Assembly (NCBI RefSeq): GCF_021390425.1
Contig: NZ_JAJUWY010000005.1
Coordinates: 62,001-126,000 of the forward strand
DNA from: Lysobacter sp. GX 14042
GTDB lineage: Bacteria; Pseudomonadota; Gammaproteobacteria; Xanthomonadales; Xanthomonadaceae
Direction: 5' to 3'
DNA length: 64,000 nt
A program made the position numbers and the translations under genes. Shown piece by piece: positions 27,282-36,457 of this stretch. The stretch's first letter is position 1. Each line of letters begins with the position of its first letter. The notes beneath the pieces are model-generated. The model had not been told where the DNA came from. It made no database searches and worked only from the letters and a program-made list of their open reading frames with translations.

Positions 27282-27325
27282 CGAGGAGCAAGAAACGAGT
27301 GGAGAGGAACGAGGAACGAGTAAAG
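27282..27325 (-). repeat. Short CTCGTTCCT-type direct repeats in the trmD-rplS gap
   Basis: On the minus strand the block reads CTCGTTC-CTCGTTC-CTCTCCA-CTCGTTT-CTTGCTC: four or five imperfect copies of a 7-base unit just after the trmD stop. Purine-poor on the transcribed mRNA strand and therefore unstructured; possibly a spacer or mRNA processing region within the operon. Confidence 0.55.
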
Positions 27326-27330
27326 GCCGC

Positions 27331-28062
27331 TCACCCCTGGCGGAGGCGATCCAGGGTCCTGCGGTCCGCCTCCGTCAGCGCCGCGCCATCCAGCAGGTCC
27401 GGCCGGCGCTCCAGGGTGCGGCGCAGGGATTGTTCGCGGCGCCATTTGGCGATCTCGGCGTGGTTGCCGGACAGCAGCACGTCCGGGACCTTGCCCAGTT
27501 CGTGCTCCACCGGCCGGGTGTAGTGCGGGCAGTCCAGCAGGCCGCCCTCGAAGCTGTCCTGCTCGGCGGAACCGGCATCGTTGAGCGCGCCGTCCTGCAA
27601 CCGCGCAATCGCATCGACCACCACCGCCGCGGCCAGTTCGCCACCCGACAGCACGTAATCGCCGATCGAGACCTCCTCGTCGACTTCGGCCCGCACCAGC
27701 CGCTCGTCCACGCCCTCGTAGCGCCCGCACAGCAGCATCACCCGCTCGCGGCCGGCCAGTTCGCGGACCCCGGCCTGGTCCAGCGGCCGGCCCTGCGGAC
27801 TCATGTAGACCACCCGCACCGGACGCGGATCGGCCGCGCGCGCGGCGGCGATCGCCCGGCGCAGCGGATCGACCAGCATCACCATCCCCGGGCCGCCACC
27901 AAACGGACGGTCGTCGACCCGCCGGTAGTTGCCCTCGGCATGGTCGCGCGGGTTCCAGCCCTGCAGCGACAGCAGCCCGCGCTCGATCGCGCGGCCGGTC
28001 ACGCCGAAGGCGGCGCACTGGGCGATGAACTCCGGAAACAGCGACACGACGTCAATTCGCAT
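27331..28062 (-). CDS. trmD: tRNA (guanine37-N1)-methyltransferase TrmD
   Basis: 243 residues. The SPOUT knot motifs are present: [25 protein letters not shown], and [13 protein letters not shown]. The C-terminal helical domain has [35 protein letters not shown]. TrmD makes m1G37 in tRNAs for Pro, Leu and Arg and prevents frameshifting. The start [12 protein letters not shown] matches the family, so the 7-residue upstream extension that runs into a repeat is rejected. It has the conserved position between rimM and rplS. Confidence 0.97.
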   Translation of the reverse strand: MRIDVVSLFPEFIAQCAAFGVTGRAIERGLLSLQGWNPRDHAEGNYRRVDDRPFGGGPGMVMLVDPLRRAIAAARAADPRPVRVVYMSPQGRPLDQAGVRELAGRERVMLLCGRYEGVDERLVRAEVDEEVSIGDYVLSGGELAAAVVVDAIARLQDGALNDAGSAEQDSFEGGLLDCPHYTRPVEHELGKVPDVLLSGNHAEIAKWRREQSLRRTLERRPDLLDGAALTEADRRTLDRLRQG

Positions 28063-28072
28063 ACCGGCAATT

Positions 28073-28091
28073 GTAGGGCGCAATAGCCGCC
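28073..28091. repeat. Half-copy of the GGCGCAATA repeat between rimM and trmD
   Basis: GTAGGGCGCAATAGCCGCC matches one arm of the palindromes at 23290 and 63123 (in reverse). The other arm is missing. It fills most of the 35-bp gap between rimM and trmD. Confidence 0.6.
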
Positions 28092-28097
28092 CCCCTC

Positions 28098-28616
28098 TCA
28101 GGACCAGTCGGGATCCCAGTCCACGGTCATGACCCCGGCTTCCAGGTCGATGCCCGTCACGTAGTCGGGGCGCACGAACGGGATCAGGTGTTCCGCGTCG
28201 CCGCCGCGCACCATCACCACGTCGTTGGCGCCGGTGGCGAACAGGTGCGAGACCCGGCCCAGCTCCAGGCCTTCGGCGTTCACCACCCGCAGGCCTTCCA
28301 GGTCCGCCCAGTAGAACTCGCCGGGCCGGGCCTTCGGCAACTGCTCGCGCGGGACGTGAATCTCCAGGCCGAACAGCGCCTCGGCGGCGGTGCGGTCATC
28401 GACGCCGGGGAACCGGGCGACGATGTGCCTGCCCTTCTCCTCGCCGTGCACGCCCCTGAGTTCGCGCTCGACGCCGCGGGCGTCGACGACGGTCCAGGGC
28501 TGGTAGTCGAAGATGGCGATGCGCGGGTCGGTGAAGGACTCCAGTTTCACTTCCCCGCGCAAGCCGAGGGCGCCAGCCACCCTGCCCAGGAGGATGCGGC
28601 GCCCTTGCCCGTTCAT
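28098..28616 (-). CDS. rimM: Ribosome maturation factor RimM
   Basis: 172 residues. N-terminal RimM domain: [24 protein letters not shown]-terminal PRC-barrel: [19 protein letters not shown] and [19 protein letters not shown], ending [24 protein letters not shown]. RimM binds S19 and helps to mature the 30S head. It starts 37 bp after rpsP and precedes trmD, the standard operon order. Confidence 0.96.
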   Translation of the reverse strand: MNGQGRRILLGRVAGALGLRGEVKLESFTDPRIAIFDYQPWTVVDARGVERELRGVHGEEKGRHIVARFPGVDDRTAAEALFGLEIHVPREQLPKARPGEFYWADLEGLRVVNAEGLELGRVSHLFATGANDVVMVRGGDAEHLIPFVRPDYVTGIDLEAGVMTVDWDPDWS

Positions 28617-28653
28617 GATGCGAACCCTGCCCGCGCGCGGACGCGCGGCCGGA

Positions 28654-28929
28654 TCAGGCGGCGTCGCCCGCCGGGGCGGCGGCCGCGGCCTTCTTGTGGT
28701 CCTTGTACAGCGCGGCGACCTTGTCGGTCATCTGCGCACCGTGGCCCAGCCAATGCTGGACGCGCGCGTCCTCGAGGACGATGCGCTGCTCGCCACCGGT
28801 CGCGACCGGGTTGTAGTAGCCCAGGCGCTCGATGTTGCGGCCGTTGCGGGCGCTGCGGCTGTCGGTGACGACGATGTGGTAGAAGGGACGCTTCTTGGCG
28901 CCGCCGCGAGCCAGTCGGATCTTGACCAT
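28654..28929 (-). CDS. rpsP: 30S ribosomal protein S16
   Basis: 91 residues. [20 protein letters not shown] and [19 protein letters not shown] are the S16 core. The tail [16 protein letters not shown] is Ala-rich, like that of L19 in the same operon. S16 is an early 30S assembly protein. AAGGAAAC precedes the ATG. It is the first gene of the operon with rimM, trmD and rplS, downstream of ffh. Confidence 0.97.
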   Translation of the reverse strand: MVKIRLARGGAKKRPFYHIVVTDSRSARNGRNIERLGYYNPVATGGEQRIVLEDARVQHWLGHGAQMTDKVAALYKDHKKAAAAAPAGDAA

Positions 28930-28977
28930 GGTGGTTTCCTTGTTGCCCAGCCGTCGGAGTGACGGGGTAAGCCTGCA

Positions 28978-29007
28978 AGTATAGCGGGCCGGATCAGCGG
29001 AACGGAA
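28978..29007 (-). promoter_or_regulatory. Possible rpsP operon promoter
   Basis: On the minus strand TATACT (28978-28983) with TTCCGT 18 bp upstream, inside the last codons of ffh. About 40 bp of leader would precede rpsP. The -35 is weak. Confidence 0.4.
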
Positions 29008-30364
29008 GACCCCGCATGCCGCCGCCCATCATGCCCTTCATCCCGCGCATCATGCCCTTCATGCCGCCGCGGCCCAGCTTGCCCATCATCTTTTCCATCT
29101 GCTGGTACTGCTTCATCAGCCGGTTCACGTCCGCCGGGGTGACGCCGGCGCCGGCGGCGATGCGCTTGCGGCGCGAGCCGTTCAGCAGCGCGGGATTGCG
29201 GCGCTCGCGCTGGGTCATCGAGTTGATGATCGCGATCTGCCGCGGGACCTCCTTGCCGGTCACCTGCGCCTTGACCTCGTCGGGGATCTGGCCGATGCCC
29301 GGCAGCTTGTCCATCAGGCCACCGATCCCGCCCATGCTCTGCATCTGCTCGAGCTGGTCACGCATGTCGGCCAGGTCGAACTTCTTGCCCTTGGCGACCT
29401 TGGCCGCCAGCCTGGCGGCCTTGTCCTGGTCGACCTGCTGCTCGACCTGCTCGACCAGGCTGAGCACGTCGCCCATGTCGAGGATGCGGTTGGCGACCCG
29501 GTCGGGGTGGAACACGTCCAGCCCGTCGAGCTTCTCGCTGGTGCCGATGAACTTGATCGGCTTGCCGGTGACGTAGCGCACGCTCAGCGCCGCGCCGCCG
29601 CGGGCATCGCCGTCGGTCTTGGTCAGCACCACGCCGGTCAGCGGCAGCGCCTCGCCGAAGGCCTTCGCGGTGTTCGCCGCATCCTGGCCGGTCATCGAGT
29701 CGACCACGAACAGGGTCTCGGCCGGGTTGACCGCGGCGTGCAGGGCCTTGATCTCGGCCATCATCGCCTCGTCCACGGCCAGCCGGCCGGCGGTATCGAC
29801 CAGCAGCACGTCGATGTAGGTCTTCTTCGCCTCGGCGATCGCGGCGCGGACGATGTCCTCCGGGCGCTGGTCGCCAGTGGACGGGAAGAACGTGACCTGA
29901 GCCTGCCCGGCCAGGGTCTCCAGCTGGTCGATCGCGGCCGGACGGTAGACGTCGGCGCTGACCACCATCACCTTCTTCTTGCGGCGCTCGCGGAGCAGCT
30001 TCGCCAGCTTGCCGACCGTGGTGGTCTTGCCCGCGCCCTGCAGGCCGGCCATCAGGATCACCGCCGGCGGCTGCACGTTGAGGCTCAGCTCCGACGACTG
30101 GGCGCCCATCACGGTCGCCATCTCGTCGCGCACGATCTTGATCAGCGCCTGGCCGGGAGTCAGCGACCTGGCCACCTCCTGCCCGACCGCGCGCACCTTG
30201 ATCCGCTCGACCAGAGCCTGCACCACCGGCAACGCGACGTCGGCCTCCAGCAGCGCGATGCGCACCTCGCGGGTCGCCTCGCGGATGTTCTCCTCGGTCA
30301 GCCGGCCACGGCCGCGCAGGCGCTCGATGGTGCCGGACAGGCGCTGGGACAGGGATTCGAACAT
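28994..30364 (-). CDS. ffh: Signal recognition particle protein Ffh
   Basis: 456 residues. N domain, then the G domain with [39 protein letters not shown] and [10 protein letters not shown], and a methionine-rich M domain ending [18 protein letters not shown] that binds signal peptides and 4.5S RNA. Ffh brings nascent membrane proteins to FtsY at the inner membrane. It is followed by the rpsP operon, as in many gammaproteobacteria, and preceded on the same strand by the ccsA-like gene. Confidence 0.97.
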   Translation of the reverse strand: MFESLSQRLSGTIERLRGRGRLTEENIREATREVRIALLEADVALPVVQALVERIKVRAVGQEVARSLTPGQALIKIVRDEMATVMGAQSSELSLNVQPPAVILMAGLQGAGKTTTVGKLAKLLRERRKKKVMVVSADVYRPAAIDQLETLAGQAQVTFFPSTGDQRPEDIVRAAIAEAKKTYIDVLLVDTAGRLAVDEAMMAEIKALHAAVNPAETLFVVDSMTGQDAANTAKAFGEALPLTGVVLTKTDGDARGGAALSVRYVTGKPIKFIGTSEKLDGLDVFHPDRVANRILDMGDVLSLVEQVEQQVDQDKAARLAAKVAKGKKFDLADMRDQLEQMQSMGGIGGLMDKLPGIGQIPDEVKAQVTGKEVPRQIAIINSMTQRERRNPALLNGSRRKRIAAGAGVTPADVNRLMKQYQQMEKMMGKLGRGGMKGMMRGMKGMMGGGMRGLPFR

Positions 30365-30431
30365 TGACGGGGACCACGGACGAACGGACCGGTCATTGTA
30401 CGGCGCATTCCCGGCCGGGTGCGCGGGCCAA

Positions 30432-31217
30432 TCACCGGACGCCGAGCACCACCTCCAGCGCGACCTTCGTCCCGAAGAACGCCAGCACCAGCAACCCCAT
30501 CGCCACCAGGGTCCACCGCACCGCGGTCCTTCCGCGCCATCCGTAGCGCCAGCGCCCGGCCAGCAGCGCGCCGAACACCACCCACGACAGCGCGCTGAGC
30601 ACGGTCTTGTGCACCAAATGCTGGGCCAGCAGGTCGTGGACGAACAGCACGCCGGTGAGCAGGGTCGCGCTCAGCAGCACGAAGCCGACCTTGATGCTGC
30701 GGAACAGCAGGGTTTCCAGTTCCACCAGCGGTGGCAGCGCGCGCAACCAGCCGTGCAGGTCGCGCCGGCGCAGCGCCCGCTCCTGCAGCCACAGCATCAC
30801 CGCCAGCAGCGCCGCGATCGCCAGGGTGGCGTACGACAGCAACGCCAGCCAGGCATGCAGCTGCAGCCGCCAGTCCAGCGGCATCGGCGCCAGGTCGCCG
30901 CGCAGCCCATGGCCCAGCAGCGCCAGCGCCGCCAGCGGGTAGACCACCACGCCCAGCAGCGCCATGCGCCCGCGCGCGCCGACCGCCGTGGTCATCAGCG
31001 CCATGCCCAGCGTCACCAGCGAGAGCGCGGCGAACAGGTGCAGGTCGGCGCCACCGCTGGCCCGCCAGTCCAGCACGTGGTCCAGGCCGTGCAGCACGAT
31101 GCCGGGGACCACCGGCAGCAACCAGGCACGCGAGCCGGCGCGGTCAGCCACGATCGAAGCCACGAGCGCCGCCGCCGCCGCGAGGTAGCAGGCCACCGCG
31201 ATGAGAACGATTGTCAT
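30432..31217 (-). CDS. Cytochrome c assembly-like membrane protein (CcsA/YpjD family)
   Basis: 261 residues, eight or so hydrophobic helices. The CcsA/CcmF-type pattern is visible as LQLHAWLALLSYATLAIAAL (a conserved His in the helix) and LSALSWVVFGALLAGRWRYGWRG (with KTVLS and RWRYGWRG); VPGIVLHGLDHVL gives another histidine. This family, YpjD/CorE-like, commonly lies next to ffh in gammaproteobacteria and is annotated as a cytochrome c biogenesis relative; its role is not established. The ATG at 31217 was chosen because the in-frame extension beyond it is Ala/Arg-rich and crosses a palindrome. Confidence 0.85.
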   Translation of the reverse strand: MTIVLIAVACYLAAAAALVASIVADRAGSRAWLLPVVPGIVLHGLDHVLDWRASGGADLHLFAALSLVTLGMALMTTAVGARGRMALLGVVVYPLAALALLGHGLRGDLAPMPLDWRLQLHAWLALLSYATLAIAALLAVMLWLQERALRRRDLHGWLRALPPLVELETLLFRSIKVGFVLLSATLLTGVLFVHDLLAQHLVHKTVLSALSWVVFGALLAGRWRYGWRGRTAVRWTLVAMGLLVLAFFGTKVALEVVLGVR

Positions 31218-31234
31218 CGCGCAAGTGTCGCACG

Positions 31235-31250
31235 CCCGCCGCGCGGCGGG
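31235..31250. terminator. Palindrome between the TonB receptor and the ccsA-like gene, possible terminator
   Basis: CCCGCCGC-GCGGCGGG, a perfect 16-bp palindrome 20 bp after the receptor's stop codon. No T-tract follows on the minus strand, so a terminator role is only likely from position. Confidence 0.35.
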
Positions 31251-31269
31251 TACACCGCGGGCGGCGGGA

Positions 31270-34200
31270 TCAGAACCGCGCGCGCAGGCCGACCATGGCG
31301 TTGCGGCCGCCGTGGATGTAGATCGCCCCGTGGTTGCCGTGGCCACCGTTGAGTGCGCCGTCCGGCGCCAGCGAGTTGGGCACGATCACGTTGCGGTTGC
31401 GGTCGAGCAGGTTGCGCACCGAGAAGAAACCTTCCCAGTGCCGGCCGAAGGCATAGCTGCCGGACAGGTTGGTATCCCACTGCTCGGCGAACCACGATGG
31501 CGTGGTCGAGCGGTACTTGTCGTCGGTCCAGACCGTGTTCAGGTAGAGCCGTGCCGGTCCGTGCTGCCAGGAGATCGACAGCGAGCCGAGCTTGTCGGCC
31601 ATGCGCACGATCGGGACCTCCGGTTCGTTGACCATGAACGAGCCACGCACCGACAGTCCGCCCCAGGCACCGGGCAGGTAGTCCAGGGCGTGGCTGAATT
31701 CCAGCTCCCAGCCGTGGATCCGGATCGCGTCGCCACTCACCCGCTCGGTGGTGATGAAGGTGTAGTCGGCGTACTCCTCGCCGGTGTAGCCGAACTCCTC
31801 CGCGGTCATCTCCTGGCTCTGGAACAGGCCGTCGATCCGGTTCTGGAAATAGTTCAGCGCCACCACCCCCACCGGCTCGAAGTAGCGGGCCAGGCGCACC
31901 GACAGGTTGTCGGAGATCTCCGGCTCCAGGCCGGCGTTCGGGGCACGGACGATCCGCTCGATCTCGTCGATCGACCAGGTGCCCGACAGCTGGCTGACCT
32001 CCGGGCGCCGGATGGTGCGGCTGTAGCCGAGCTGCAGGTCGGTGCTGTCGTCGAACGAGTACTTCAGCGAGCCGCTGGGGAAGAAGTGGTCGTAGCGGCC
32101 CTTGCGGGCCACCTTCGGGCGGGAGAGGAACTGGTGCTCCAGGCCCTCGATGGTGGTCGCCAGGCCGGTGTCCGGGTTGACGTCGAACCCGGCCGCGGCG
32201 AGCTCCTGTGGCGAGAGCCGGTCATGCTCCACCGAGCGCGTGCCGGTCTGCTCCCAGCGCAGCCCCGCCCGCGCCTTCAGCCGCGGCGTGAGGTCGGCGG
32301 TGCCCATGAAGTACAGCGCGTCGACCTCTTCGCGGTAGTCGGTGGTGTTGCCCACGTACACCCCGTACCACTCGCTGGGCGAGCTGGCCGTGGTGGGCAC
32401 CCAGTGCTCCGGATTCGCGCGCCACAGTTCCAGCAGCTTGTACATGCTGGGCAGGTAGAGGTCGGTGTGCCCGTCCAGCGAGGTGAAGCCGACGCCGCTG
32501 TCGGCGTAGGAGGCCTGGTTGTCGCTCTGGATCCGGCGCAGGAGCTCGGTCAGGTCGAGCGGGCCGGCGTAGGCGTAGCGGTCCAGGTCGCCACGGTTGT
32601 GGAAGTCGTAGTCGGCGCGCTGCCGTTTCAGGCCGGTCTTGAACTCCACCGGCACCCGGCCGAAGTCCTGGTCGAAGGTCAGGTCCAGCGCCCCGCCACG
32701 CAGGTTCACCTCGGCGTACGGACCGCTGTTGGTGCGCAGGATCAGCGGATCGACCGAGGAAAACGCCGCCGGGTCGCTCCAGTCCACGCCGTCCAGCTGG
32801 GTGATCTGCCATGGCTGGCCCAGCGTCGTGTCGCCGCGCGAGGCCGAGAAGTTGCCCCGGGCCACCAGCGCGCTCATGGTGTTGGCCGCGCCCTTGCGGC
32901 CCTGCGGGTCGTAGGTGCTGATCGAGTTGGAGAACGACAGGTGGCCTTCCAGCTTCAGGTGTTCGTTGCTGTACTCGAAGCTGGGCACGAGGGTGCGCCC
33001 GCGTCCGTCCTTGTAGGTCATCGAGTTGGTGATCGACAGCGTGTCGGCCGTGTCCGGCTGCCGGGTGCTGAAGTCCCGGACCGGGTCCCCGTCCACCCCG
33101 TGGGCGCGCGCGCCGCTGGTGAAGGTGTAGTTGGTCGAGCCGGCCCAGATCCCCGAGCGGTTGAACACCGTCGCCAGCGCCAGGACCAGGTTGTCGCTGG
33201 CCTTGTAGTCGACGTTCAGCGAGGCCGCCGCGCGCATGATCTCGCGCGTCCCCATCTGCGGGTTGATGGAGGTGATCGCCAGCGGCTCCGGGCTTGCGGC
33301 GCTCGGCAGGTAATTGCGGTTGGCGGTGATCTGCTCCTGCTCGACGTACAGGTTCGACTCGCTGGCGGTGAACACCACGCCCAGCCGGCGGTCGAGGAAC
33401 ACGTCCGAATACTCGACCTGGCCGCCGGGCAGCACCCGGCGCCCGCCATAGCCGCCCTCGCCCGGCCCGGTCCGGCCCCTTGAATCCCAGACGTTGGAAT
33501 GGGTGGTGCCGCTGAGCTGCGCGACGAGCTGCCGCCCCTCACGGTCGAAGGCGCGCTTGGTCTTCAGGTTGATGGTGCCGGCCGGCGCGTTGGCATCGAC
33601 GTCGGCGCTGACCGTCTTGGACACTTCGATCGAGTCCAGGTTGCTCAGCGACATCTGCTCGAAGCTGAAGCTGCGCGAGCTGCCGGCACCGGTGTTGGCG
33701 TCGGCCGCGGCCAGCCCCACGCCGTTGAAGGTGATCGCGGTGTAGGCCGATGGCATGCCGCGCAGCCCGAGGGTGCGCACGGTGCCGTCGCCGGTGCTGT
33801 CGGTGTCCACCCCGGGCATGAACTTGATGAACTCGCCGGGGTTGCCCTCGGAGATGTCGCCGTACGACTCCGCCGACAGGCTGTTGGTGATGTCCATCGA
33901 GGCGCGCTGTTCCATCAACGCGCGGGCATCGCCCTCGCGCACCCCGACCACCCGCAGGGTGTCCAGCGTCCTGGCCCCGTCGGCGGAAACCGCGGCGCTG
34001 TGCAGGTCCACGTCCTGGCGCCTGGCCTCGCCCGGTGCCAGTTCGAGCTGCAACGACTGGACCAGATAGCCTGTGAACTCGACGGTCAGTTCCACCGGTC
34101 CCGCCGGGACGCCGTGCACCCGGTACACGCCGCCGCTGCCGGACGTGACGGTCTGCTGGCCGGATGCGCTCCTGACCCTGACGATCGCATTGCGCAGGTA

Positions 34201-34365
34201 CCCGTCGGTGGCCGGGTCGAAGATGTAGCCGCTGAGCGAACCCGCCTGCTCCGGCTGGACCACCCCGGTCACCGCGGGCCGTGCCTCCTGCGCCAGGGCC
34301 GGCGGGGCTGCCGCGAGCGCGACCATGATGGCGCCGGCCAGCGCTCCCTTTTCCATTACCGACAT
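31270..34365 (-). CDS. TonB-dependent outer-membrane receptor (Xanthomonas/Caulobacter type)
   Basis: 1031 residues. A signal peptide (MSVMEKGALAGAIMVAL...ALA-QEA) is followed by a carboxypeptidase-regulatory-like beta domain (about 40-115; LSGYIFDPATDGYLRNAIV), the plug (TNSLSAESYGDI; LRGMPSAYTAITFNGV; LSNLDSIEVSKTVSAD), and a long barrel ending with the terminal aromatic GLRARF. IEVSKTxxAD and GTINLKTKRAFD are the plug signatures of the Xanthomonas/Caulobacter family, many of which import plant or complex carbohydrates. Substrate is unknown. AAGGAA precedes the ATG at 34365. It is divergent from marR across 156 bp that hold the marR operator, so shared regulation is possible. Confidence 0.9.
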   Translation of the reverse strand: MSVMEKGALAGAIMVALAAAPPALAQEARPAVTGVVQPEQAGSLSGYIFDPATDGYLRNAIVRVRSASGQQTVTSGSGGVYRVHGVPAGPVELTVEFTGYLVQSLQLELAPGEARRQDVDLHSAAVSADGARTLDTLRVVGVREGDARALMEQRASMDITNSLSAESYGDISEGNPGEFIKFMPGVDTDSTGDGTVRTLGLRGMPSAYTAITFNGVGLAAADANTGAGSSRSFSFEQMSLSNLDSIEVSKTVSADVDANAPAGTINLKTKRAFDREGRQLVAQLSGTTHSNVWDSRGRTGPGEGGYGGRRVLPGGQVEYSDVFLDRRLGVVFTASESNLYVEQEQITANRNYLPSAASPEPLAITSINPQMGTREIMRAAASLNVDYKASDNLVLALATVFNRSGIWAGSTNYTFTSGARAHGVDGDPVRDFSTRQPDTADTLSITNSMTYKDGRGRTLVPSFEYSNEHLKLEGHLSFSNSISTYDPQGRKGAANTMSALVARGNFSASRGDTTLGQPWQITQLDGVDWSDPAAFSSVDPLILRTNSGPYAEVNLRGGALDLTFDQDFGRVPVEFKTGLKRQRADYDFHNRGDLDRYAYAGPLDLTELLRRIQSDNQASYADSGVGFTSLDGHTDLYLPSMYKLLELWRANPEHWVPTTASSPSEWYGVYVGNTTDYREEVDALYFMGTADLTPRLKARAGLRWEQTGTRSVEHDRLSPQELAAAGFDVNPDTGLATTIEGLEHQFLSRPKVARKGRYDHFFPSGSLKYSFDDSTDLQLGYSRTIRRPEVSQLSGTWSIDEIERIVRAPNAGLEPEISDNLSVRLARYFEPVGVVALNYFQNRIDGLFQSQEMTAEEFGYTGEEYADYTFITTERVSGDAIRIHGWELEFSHALDYLPGAWGGLSVRGSFMVNEPEVPIVRMADKLGSLSISWQHGPARLYLNTVWTDDKYRSTTPSWFAEQWDTNLSGSYAFGRHWEGFFSVRNLLDRNRNVIVPNSLAPDGALNGGHGNHGAIYIHGGRNAMVGLRARF

Positions 34366-34484
34366 CGTCTTTCCTTGCCTTTCCATGATTGCCGAGGTGT
34401 CGCGGGGCGGCATTGAAACAGAAAAGCGCCCGCGGCCGCCCTCACGGCACGTGAGCCCCGGCTTTCCGGCAGCAATCAATTGCA

Positions 34485-34512
34485 TTGACAATTATTGCGC
34501 GCGCAATAAAAT
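34485..34512 (+). promoter_or_regulatory. Promoter of the marR-efflux operon
   Basis: TTGACA (34485-34490) and TAAAAT (34507-34512) with a 16-bp spacer, the best sigma-70 match in the window. The start codon of marR follows 10 bp after the -10, so the leader is very short. Confidence 0.75.
34492..34509. promoter_or_regulatory. Perfect 18-bp palindrome, probable MarR operator
   Basis: TTATTGCGC-GCGCAATAA, symmetric at every position, filling the spacer of the marR promoter and running into its -10. MarR-family dimers bind palindromes of this size with TTG/CAA half-sites. It would block the efflux operon until the ligand releases MarR. Confidence 0.75.
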
Positions 34513-34521
34513 TCCCCGGTC

Positions 34522-34968
34522 ATGTCGACCGCAACCGCCTCCGCCACCACCCTCGGACTGGTGTTCCGCCAGCTTCGCGACGCGATGTGGGCGCGGATGG
34601 AAAGCGAGCTGCAGGCAGCCGGCCACGAGCTGACCTTCAGCCAGTACATCACCCTCAGGCACCTGGCCACGGGCGCGACCGGAATCACCGAGCTGGCGCG
34701 TGCGGCCGAGCTCAATCCGGGTGCGATGACCCGGCTGATCGACCGCCTGGAGGCCCGCCGGCTGGTCGAACGCAGCGCCGATCCCAGCGACCGGCGCGCG
34801 GTCCAGGTCACGATGACCGCGGCCGGCGCCGCACTGTGGAAGGACGTGGACCACTGTGGCGAGCGCGTCCGCACGCTGGCCCTGGAAGGCCTCGACGCCG
34901 GGGACCGCGCCCGGCTGCTCGCCCTGCTCGACCGGGTCCGCGACAACCTCACTCTCCAAGGCTCCTGA
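34522..34968 (+). CDS. MarR-family transcriptional regulator
   Basis: 148 residues. The winged helix-turn-helix is at 33-100: LTFSQYITLRHLATGA, ITELARAAELNPGAMTRLIDRLEARRLV and the wing RSADPSDRRAVQVTMTAAG, with the DxRA motif (DRRA). MarR proteins are dimers that lose DNA binding when they bind phenolic or other toxic compounds. It is the first gene of an operon with the three efflux genes, and a perfect palindrome lies in its promoter, so autorepression of the whole operon is expected. Confidence 0.92.
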   Translation: MSTATASATTLGLVFRQLRDAMWARMESELQAAGHELTFSQYITLRHLATGATGITELARAAELNPGAMTRLIDRLEARRLVERSADPSDRRAVQVTMTAAGAALWKDVDHCGERVRTLALEGLDAGDRARLLALLDRVRDNLTLQGS

Positions 34969-34969
34969 C

Positions 34970-36457
34970 ATGCCCCCGATCCGACCTCGCCCGCCCCGCG
35001 GGCTGAAGCCCGTGTTGTCCGCGCTCGCGCTTGGCCTGCTGCTGGCCGGCTGCGCCAGCACCGGCGGCATCGCGCCGCGTGACGGCCTGCTCGATGCCGA
35101 CGGTCTTGATGCCGGCCGCAGCCTGGCCACGGCCCGGCTGGCGGATGCCGCATTCCCCGTCCGCAATTGGTGGACCGTCTTGGGCGACCGGCAACTGGAC
35201 GCGCTGATCGACGAGGCGCTGGCCGGTACGCCCGGGCTCGATGCCGCGGACGCGCGCCTGCGCCAGGCATTGGCCCGGGCCGGCCAGGCGGACGCCGCGC
35301 GACGGCCGACCGTGGGCGCCTCGGCGCGGATCTCCGGCCTGCAGATCCCGGAATCGATCGTCGAGCCGCCGATCGGCGGCGAGTTCAACACCAGCGGCGT
35401 GCTGATGCTCAACCTGTCCTGGAGCCCTGACTTGTGGGGCGGCCAGCGCGCCCGCTGGCAGTCGGCGCTGGGCGAGGCGCGCGCCACCGAAGTCGAGGCG
35501 CAGGCCGCCCGGCTCACGCTCGCGGCGAACATCGCCCGCAGTTACATCGGTCTGGCGCAGGCTTTCGAAACCCGCGATGCCGCGGTCGCCGACCGCGCCC
35601 GCGCCGGGCGCCTGCTGGAGCTGGGCCGCCAGCGGGTCGAGGCCGGCCTGGACAGCGAACTGCAGCTGCGCCAGGCCGAAAGCGCCATCGCCAGCGCGGG
35701 CGAGCAGGCCGAGGCCGCGCAGGCGCAGATCGACAGCCAGCGCAACACGCTGGCCGCACTGCTTGGCAAGGGCCCGGACCGGGGCCTGGAGATCGAACGC
35801 CCCGCCCTGCTCGCCGCTCCCGCCCCGCGCCTCCCCGACGTGCTGCCCAGCGAACTGCTCGGCCACCGCCCGGACGTGGTCGCCGCCCGCTGGCGGGTCG
35901 AGGCCGCGCACCAGGGCGTGGAAGCCGACCGGGCGGCATTCCGCCCGAGCGTGAACCTGGCGGCGATCGCCGGCCTCGCCGCCGGCAGCCTGTCGGACCT
36001 GTTCGGCAGCGACGCCCTGCTGCTGCAGGGCGGCCCGGCACTCAGCCTGCCGATCTTCGATGGCGAGCGCCTGCGCGGCCGGCTGGCCGAGAGCAGCGCC
36101 ACCCAGGACCTGGCCGTCGCCCAGTACAACCAGCAGCTGCTCGATGCCCTGCGCGAGGTGACCGGGGCGCTGCAGGCGGCCCGTTCGCTGGATGCCCGCC
36201 TGGTCGAGGCGACCCGCGCCCGCGAGGCCGCCGACGCGGCGGCCGGGATCGCCCGGACGCGCTACCAGGCGGGGCTCGGCAACCAGCTGGACGTGCTCGC
36301 CGCCGAGGAACCCCTCGCCCGGCTGGACCAGCAGCTCGCCTCGCTGCGCGCGCAGCGCCTGGCCGCGACCGTCGCCCTGGACCAGGCGCTCGGCGGCGGC
36401 CTGGCGCCCGCCGCACCTTCCCTTTCCACCGTCCCGGACCGGACCCGCCCGCAATGA
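34970..36457 (+). CDS. Outer-membrane efflux lipoprotein (NodT/OprM family)
   Basis: 495 residues. Lipobox LLLAGCAST gives a lipidated Cys after the signal sequence. The two tandem TolC-type repeats are seen as NWWTVLGDRQLDALIDEAL...GTPGLDAADARLRQA and LPSELLGHRPDVVAARWRVEAAH...RPSVNLAAIAGL, with ARTRYQAGLGNQLDVLAAE near the end. It forms the trimeric outer-membrane channel of a tripartite pump. It starts 1 bp after the marR stop and overlaps the adaptor gene by 4 bp (ATGA). Confidence 0.93.
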   Translation: MPPIRPRPPRGLKPVLSALALGLLLAGCASTGGIAPRDGLLDADGLDAGRSLATARLADAAFPVRNWWTVLGDRQLDALIDEALAGTPGLDAADARLRQALARAGQADAARRPTVGASARISGLQIPESIVEPPIGGEFNTSGVLMLNLSWSPDLWGGQRARWQSALGEARATEVEAQAARLTLAANIARSYIGLAQAFETRDAAVADRARAGRLLELGRQRVEAGLDSELQLRQAESAIASAGEQAEAAQAQIDSQRNTLAALLGKGPDRGLEIERPALLAAPAPRLPDVLPSELLGHRPDVVAARWRVEAAHQGVEADRAAFRPSVNLAAIAGLAAGSLSDLFGSDALLLQGGPALSLPIFDGERLRGRLAESSATQDLAVAQYNQQLLDALREVTGALQAARSLDARLVEATRAREAADAAAGIARTRYQAGLGNQLDVLAAEEPLARLDQQLASLRAQRLAATVALDQALGGGLAPAAPSLSTVPDRTRPQ

